From contig CAAGKM010000015.1 in assembly GCA_900770395.1 (NCBI GenBank), forward strand, positions 94,330 through 158,329: 64,000 nt of DNA. Direction: 5' to 3'. The notes beneath the pieces are model-generated. The model was not told the DNA's origin. It saw nothing but the letters and a program-made list of their open reading frames with translations, and did no database searches. A program made the position numbers and the translations under genes. This document shows, piece after piece, positions 63,766 through 64,000 of this stretch (its first letter is position 1; every line of letters begins with the position of its first letter). Source of the DNA: an uncultured Prevotella sp. (GTDB taxonomy: Bacteria > Bacteroidota > Bacteroidia > Bacteroidales > Bacteroidaceae).

Positions 63766-64000
63766 ATGAAAACAATGAAGAAATTATTTTTATTGAAAGC
63801 GGCTATGCTTATTGCCGCCGCGCTATTTGTACAGTTGGGAGCCAACTGCAAGAGTGCAAACGAAAAACAAACCACTACAACGAATAAAGAAGAGAAAATG
63901 GAAAAGATTCTATTTGTAAACGGAAGTCCAAACCGCGACGGAAACACCGCCGCACTGGCAAAGGTGCTGCTCGAAGGCAGACAGTATGAAACTCTCAACC
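63766..64000 (+). CDS. Exported flavodoxin-fold NADPH-dependent FMN reductase-like protein (3' end outside window)
   Basis: First 78 residues, frame open to the window edge. A signal segment (MKKLFLLKAAMLIAAALFVQLGANC) and a polar Lys/Thr/Asn/Glu linker precede EKILFVNGSPNRDGNTAALAKVLL, the FMN-phosphate loop of the NAD(P)H-dependent FMN reductase/flavodoxin family. A Cys follows the signal, but Asn at -1 makes a lipobox doubtful. A flavodoxin fold behind an export signal is unusual; an internal start at the methionine before EKIL would give a cytoplasmic form. Confidence 0.75.
   Translation, partial: MKTMKKLFLLKAAMLIAAALFVQLGANCKSANEKQTTTTNKEEKMEKILFVNGSPNRDGNTAALAKVLLEGRQYETLN

Overview
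The window looks like chromosome of a Bacteroidales bacterium, most probably a Prevotellaceae member. The grounds are: nearly every identifiable promoter has the Bacteroidetes form (TTTG about 19-20 bases before TAnnTTTG), Shine-Dalgarno sequences are scarce, and the gene content is typical (split transketolase, TonB receptor with a carboxypeptidase-regulatory N-terminus, HU-like proteins, DUF4301, DUF3160, reverse rubrerythrin, TatAC without TatB). The species cannot be named from the sequence. No rRNA, tRNA, CRISPR array, complete insertion sequence or prophage was seen.

Layout. 1-2.5 kb: a minus-strand set of split transketolase plus an FGGY kinase cut by the window edge. 2.7-9 kb: ftsY, rimO, an HU gene translationally coupled to a membrane-anchored HU/LysM protein, reverse rubrerythrin, and a surface lipoprotein with a beta-helix. 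9-15 kb (minus): secreted DUF1593 protein, rpmA-rplU, hisGDC. 14.8-21.5 kb: lytic transglycosylase lipoprotein, a fused GHMP kinase-nucleotidyltransferase, an ECF sigma factor, rpe, fmt, rfbA. 21.7-26 kb: unknown protein, coiled-coil protein, zapA, rny, a HAD phosphatase and a small phosphodiesterase. 26-30 kb: acid-phosphatase-like protein with a TonB receptor. 30-34.5 kb: a REP-type HUH transposase (RAYT) flanked by hairpins, then a sigma/anti-sigma/secreted-protein triad. 34.5-38.7 kb: tatA-tatC with a NapH/NapG-like polyferredoxin and a Tat-type Fe-S aldo/keto reductase. 38.8-43 kb: ABC exporter, FadL-like porin, Trp/Tyr/Gly-rich secreted protein. 43-52.6 kb: prmA, secreted pectate-lyase-like protein, a five-gene envelope operon, and ogt. 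53-64 kb: prfA, a 49-codon small gene, pyrF, an HD hydrolase, relA, DUF4301, an AraC regulator, an aldo/keto reductase, a gene split by a frame change, and an exported flavodoxin-like protein running off the end.

The most interesting points are the Tat locus, which encodes the translocase together with two apparent Tat substrates, one of them a membrane polyferredoxin with its twin-arginine signal in the middle of the chain; the reversed-order fusion of a sugar kinase with a nucleotidyltransferase; the RAYT with an unexplained C-terminal domain beside strong palindromes; and seven intergenic short-period satellites or satellite-like inverted repeats (periods 9, 10, 14 and 22 bases, plus 17-24-base inverted arms) that share an architecture but not a sequence.

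Start sites were moved inward from the longest open frame for ftsY, hisD, prmA, relA, lpxH, ogt, the DUF3160 gene, the second sigma factor, the secreted protein of the sigma triad and the second aldo/keto reductase. In several of these the -7 promoter box lies inside or downstream of the longer candidate start.
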